A stretch of 64,000 nucleotides of DNA from Candidatus Abyssobacteria bacterium SURF_5. GTDB taxonomy: Bacteria > Abyssobacteria > SURF-5. This document shows positions 61,744 through 64,000 of this stretch, piece by piece; position 1 is the first letter of the stretch; the number at the start of each line of letters is the position of its first letter. A model generated the notes under the pieces. That model had not been told where the DNA came from. It did no database searches and saw nothing but the letters and a program-made list of their open reading frames with translations. The position numbers were made by a program, and so were the translations under genes. The stretch lies in NCBI GenBank assembly GCA_003598085.1, contig QZKU01000068.1, positions 60,173-124,172 of the forward strand, in the 5' to 3' direction.

Positions 61744-62706
61744 ATGGTCGAAGAAATCATGAAAAACCTCTACAAGCTGGAAATCCCCCTTCCCGGAAGC
61801 CCACTGAAAAGCATTAATTCATATGTCCTGAAAAACTCCAAGCGAACACTGATAATCGACACCGGCATGAACCGCACCGTCTGTCGCGAAACGATGCAGG
61901 CGGGGTTGAAGGAGCTGGGGGTTGACCTGAGCAAGACGGATTTCTTTGTTACTCATTTGCATGCGGACCATTTCGGGTTGGTCGCAACCCTCGCGACCGA
62001 CGGTTCGACGGTCTACTTCAATGAGCCGGATGCGGAGAGAATGCACTTCAGCGTATGGGAGGAAATGATCTCGTTTGCTGGCAGGAACGGGTTCCCGCAG
62101 GACGAACTCCAGGCGGCACTCCATAACCACCCCGGCTACAAATATGGACCGCAGAAGGAGTTGCCGCTTACTCTACTCAAGGACGGGGACACCCTGTCGA
62201 TCGGGGATTACACCCTTCGTTGCGTCCAAACTCCCGGACACACGCAAGGGCATATGTGCCTCTATGAACCATCAGAGAAAATCTTGTTCTCCGGAGACCA
62301 CATCCTCATCGACATCACGCCCAACATTCAGTTGTGGTCTGACCAGGAGAATCCTCTGAGCGCATACCTCTCCAGCCTCGACAAAGTGCACCAACTCGAT
62401 ATCGGGCTTACCCTTCCCGGACACCGCCGCCTCATCACCGACTGCAAGACAAGAATAGAGGAGCTTAAGCTTCACCATCAGGATCGAGCTGACGAGGCCC
62501 TTGTGATTGTGCAGAAGGCGGCCAGAAACGCATATCAGGTTGCCTCGCAAATGACATGGGATATCGCGTGTGACAATTGGGAGCAGTTCCCGGTTCAGCA
62601 AAAATGGTTTGCCACTGGCGAAGCCCTGGCACACTTGAAATATCTCGAAGAAAAAAGCCTGATACAGAAAGAAATTCGCGATACCGGGACATTTTACTCC
62701 GTCTGA
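61744..62706 (+). CDS. Metallo-beta-lactamase-fold hydrolase
   Basis: A 320-residue MBL protein. The zinc motif is VTHLHADHFG; CVQTPGHTQGH, SGDHI and LPGHRRL carry the other ligands. The C-terminal winged-helix segment follows. The sequence is similar in layout to the MBL gene at 49.8 kb. It may hydrolyse a CoA thioester or lactone in the same pathway. The ATG follows GAGGAGAG. Confidence 0.87.
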   Translation: MVEEIMKNLYKLEIPLPGSPLKSINSYVLKNSKRTLIIDTGMNRTVCRETMQAGLKELGVDLSKTDFFVTHLHADHFGLVATLATDGSTVYFNEPDAERMHFSVWEEMISFAGRNGFPQDELQAALHNHPGYKYGPQKELPLTLLKDGDTLSIGDYTLRCVQTPGHTQGHMCLYEPSEKILFSGDHILIDITPNIQLWSDQENPLSAYLSSLDKVHQLDIGLTLPGHRRLITDCKTRIEELKLHHQDRADEALVIVQKAARNAYQVASQMTWDIACDNWEQFPVQQKWFATGEALAHLKYLEEKSLIQKEIRDTGTFYSV

Positions 62707-62749
62707 TTAACGCCAAAAGCGTTCTGCCCGGCCATATAAAAATTTAGCT

Positions 62750-62778
62750 TTGTGACCTGCCTCCGCATATGCTATAAT
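62750..62778 (+). promoter_or_regulatory. Sigma70 promoter of the zinc-ribbon gene
   Basis: TTGTGA (62750-62755), 17-base spacer, TATAAT (62773-62778). The leader is about 42 bases. Confidence 0.65.
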
Positions 62779-62826
62779 ATTTTTTGTAGTCTTTGCTCGA
62801 GCCAAAGGAGGCGAAGTCTCACGAAT

Positions 62827-63270
62827 ATGATTTTTGTTACCTGCCCGTATTGCAAATCTAGCGGCTATATTACGCCCCCTCCAGCCGATACCATCCTGAT
62901 GGGTCCCTGCCCAATTTGCGGAGAGCCGGTCGCGTTGTATAACAGCAAAGTTATCGGATTGCGCAAGAAGGCGGCCGGTGACGGCAAGTGGGGCGAACAA
63001 ATTCAGTCCCTTGCCAAAATCATTATGGAATATATCAATACCCAAGGGGCTCCCATGGATGAGGGCAGTTTAGAGCGCATCATTCGGGAAGCCGAAGACC
63101 GGGTCTTTGAGACCGAAAAAAGACCGGATAACCTGCCTTCAAGCGCCATCTCGCCGTCTGTGAGATACCCCGGCGCCTCGCCGATAACAATCGAGGAACT
63201 CGAAGATTTTCTGAAAATCGACCTCAACCTGTTGGCCAGAAAAGACTATTTCGACAAATTTTTCGGATAA
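62827..63270 (+). CDS. Zinc-ribbon protein of unknown function
   Basis: A 147-residue protein. The N-terminus MIFVTCPYCKSSGYITPPP and CPICGEP make a two-CxxC zinc ribbon (residues 6-9 and 28-31). The remainder is helical, with ERIIREAEDRVFETEKR and a C-terminal FLKIDLNLLARKDYFDKFFG. No known family is recognised. The AAAGGAGG site is about 14 bases upstream of the ATG, farther than usual, so the true start codon is uncertain. Confidence 0.65.
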   Translation: MIFVTCPYCKSSGYITPPPADTILMGPCPICGEPVALYNSKVIGLRKKAAGDGKWGEQIQSLAKIIMEYINTQGAPMDEGSLERIIREAEDRVFETEKRPDNLPSSAISPSVRYPGASPITIEELEDFLKIDLNLLARKDYFDKFFG

Positions 63271-63429
63271 CATCCTCAGTGTTCTCCCTGCGGCGCCCGT
63301 CTCCGCTACAAGGGGGTGACAGACGGAAAGCCTGCGCTGCAACTGATTTCCCATTCTGCCATAAAGCTTCACCATCATTTGCATAGAAAAGCAATCATTC
63401 GCAGGACCGGCGAGAAAGGGGCTTGCGGA

Positions 63430-63921
63430 ATGTCCGAAAAGGCCGACGCTCCCCCTCCAAGAAAATTCCGAAGAAAAATCCCCTGTAAAAACCATCCATC
63501 TGCTCCAGCCGTGGATTATTGTCAAACCTGCGGCCTGCCAATTTGCAAGGAATGCGCCATCTCCTTTAGCGGCGCCTCCTTTTGCAGTTCTGAATGCTGG
63601 TCCTCAAAGAGCGCAGAAGAATCAAAAGATGCCGTTGCGAATCGAAAAAAAAGGGAGCGAAGAGCCGACTTCGCAGTGACTGCGGGCATGTGGGCTTTCT
63701 GTATGGTCGTTCTGGCTGCAATCGGCATCTTTATCTTTCAAAAAACCTCTGATCATTCCGGTGAAAAACTGTGGGAAATAGACAGTACCGAAGGCTTTTA
63801 TGAATACTTCGCTCAATCGCAGTTAGCTTCTTTCTTTGCGCTCAGGACGAGTGGATATGTCGAGGCACTCGATCTGAGAACCGGTTCAAGCAAATGGAAA
63901 GTAGGTTCTTCTCCGATTTAG
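63430..63921 (+). CDS. B-box-type zinc-finger membrane protein with incomplete PQQ-like repeat
   Basis: A 163-residue reading frame starting MSEKADAPPPRKFRRKIP. Residues about 20-57 have a B-box-like zinc pattern (CKNHP, CQTCGLPICKEC, CSSEC). A basic stretch and one helix (about 83-105) follow. The last 50 residues resemble the beginning of a PQQ/beta-propeller repeat (EALDLRTGSSKW), but the frame stops at once. In another frame DLVVA continues the propeller-like pattern to its own stop. A frameshifted or truncated gene is likely; the window ends before this can be settled. Confidence 0.55.
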   Translation: MSEKADAPPPRKFRRKIPCKNHPSAPAVDYCQTCGLPICKECAISFSGASFCSSECWSSKSAEESKDAVANRKKRERRADFAVTAGMWAFCMVVLAAIGIFIFQKTSDHSGEKLWEIDSTEGFYEYFAQSQLASFFALRTSGYVEALDLRTGSSKWKVGSSPI

Positions 63922-64000
63922 TTGTTGCCTGAGAATGCCTGTATGACTTTAAGAGTAAAATATCGGTTGTCATGGAATCCGAAGGCGCGTTTGGAAATGC

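Overview
The window is ordinary bacterial chromosome with dense, short-gapped operons, clear Shine-Dalgarno sequences and several near-consensus sigma70-type promoters (TTGACA-17-TATAAT). Two lipoproteins with good lipoboxes, a Slt-type lytic transglycosylase and many exported proteins point to a diderm envelope. A flavo-diiron protein and a three-gene 2-hydroxyacyl-CoA dehydratase/benzoyl-CoA reductase-type set point to an anaerobe. An orphan pseudopilin with an H-x10-DG motif is a trait common in Planctomycetota, Verrucomicrobiota, Lentisphaerota, Hydrogenedentota and similar lineages. I infer an uncultured anaerobic bacterium of that general kind; the phylum cannot be fixed from this sequence alone. 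I see no phage, IS element or CRISPR array.

Layout. 1-5.1 kb: the end of an ABC-type substrate-binding protein, then a minus-strand operon (TIM-barrel isomerase, methylmalonyl-CoA epimerase, membrane M28 peptidase, YfhO-like membrane protein). 5.2-9.7 kb: lytic transglycosylase, DUF523 gene with a 15-codon coupled leader, a secreted protein with a long leader, and endonuclease III. 9.8-12 kb: tRNA-Ser(GGA), flavo-diiron protein, tadA. 11.9-18.3 kb: the conserved ffh-rpsP-khpA-rimM-trmD-rplS-rnhB operon ending in a TPR lipoprotein; rimM has an apparent one-base defect at its start. 18.4-23 kb: a tiny ORF, nrdR, rsmD, recG and a methyltransferase. 23-25.2 kb: two paralogous single-pass coiled-coil membrane proteins of unknown function, framed by a consensus promoter and an intrinsic terminator. 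25.4-32.5 kb: LysE-type exporter, EF-G-like GTPase, Nudix hydrolase, nicotinamidase-like hydrolase, small zinc-ribbon protein, and a DinG-type helicase fused to a JAMM/JAB domain.

32.6-37.5 kb (plus strand) is a catabolic-looking operon: two zinc alcohol dehydrogenases, an acyl-CoA synthetase and an SDR. 37.5-41.9 kb: pseudopilin; an operon of DUF169 protein, NylA-like amidase and zinc-ribbon protein; a glycine-zipper lipoprotein. 41.9-48 kb: uvrA-NTPase-radical SAM operon and a sensor kinase. 48.2-61.6 kb is a long minus-strand run that reads as uptake and CoA-ester breakdown: sodium symporter, CoA ligase, three dehydratase/reductase-type subunits (two of them tandem duplicates), acyl-CoA dehydrogenase, sirtuin, nitroreductase, alpha/beta hydrolase, MBL hydrolase and a gamma-glutamyltransferase-like enzyme. 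A second MBL hydrolase is divergent from the symporter. The right end holds two zinc-ribbon proteins, the last apparently truncated.

The strongest candidates for something undescribed are the two-gene coiled-coil membrane unit (23-25 kb), the JAMM-helicase fusion (29.9-32.5 kb), the duplicated dehydratase/reductase cluster with an embedded sirtuin (52-62 kb), and the M28 peptidase with membrane helices inserted between its metal ligands (2.6-3.8 kb).
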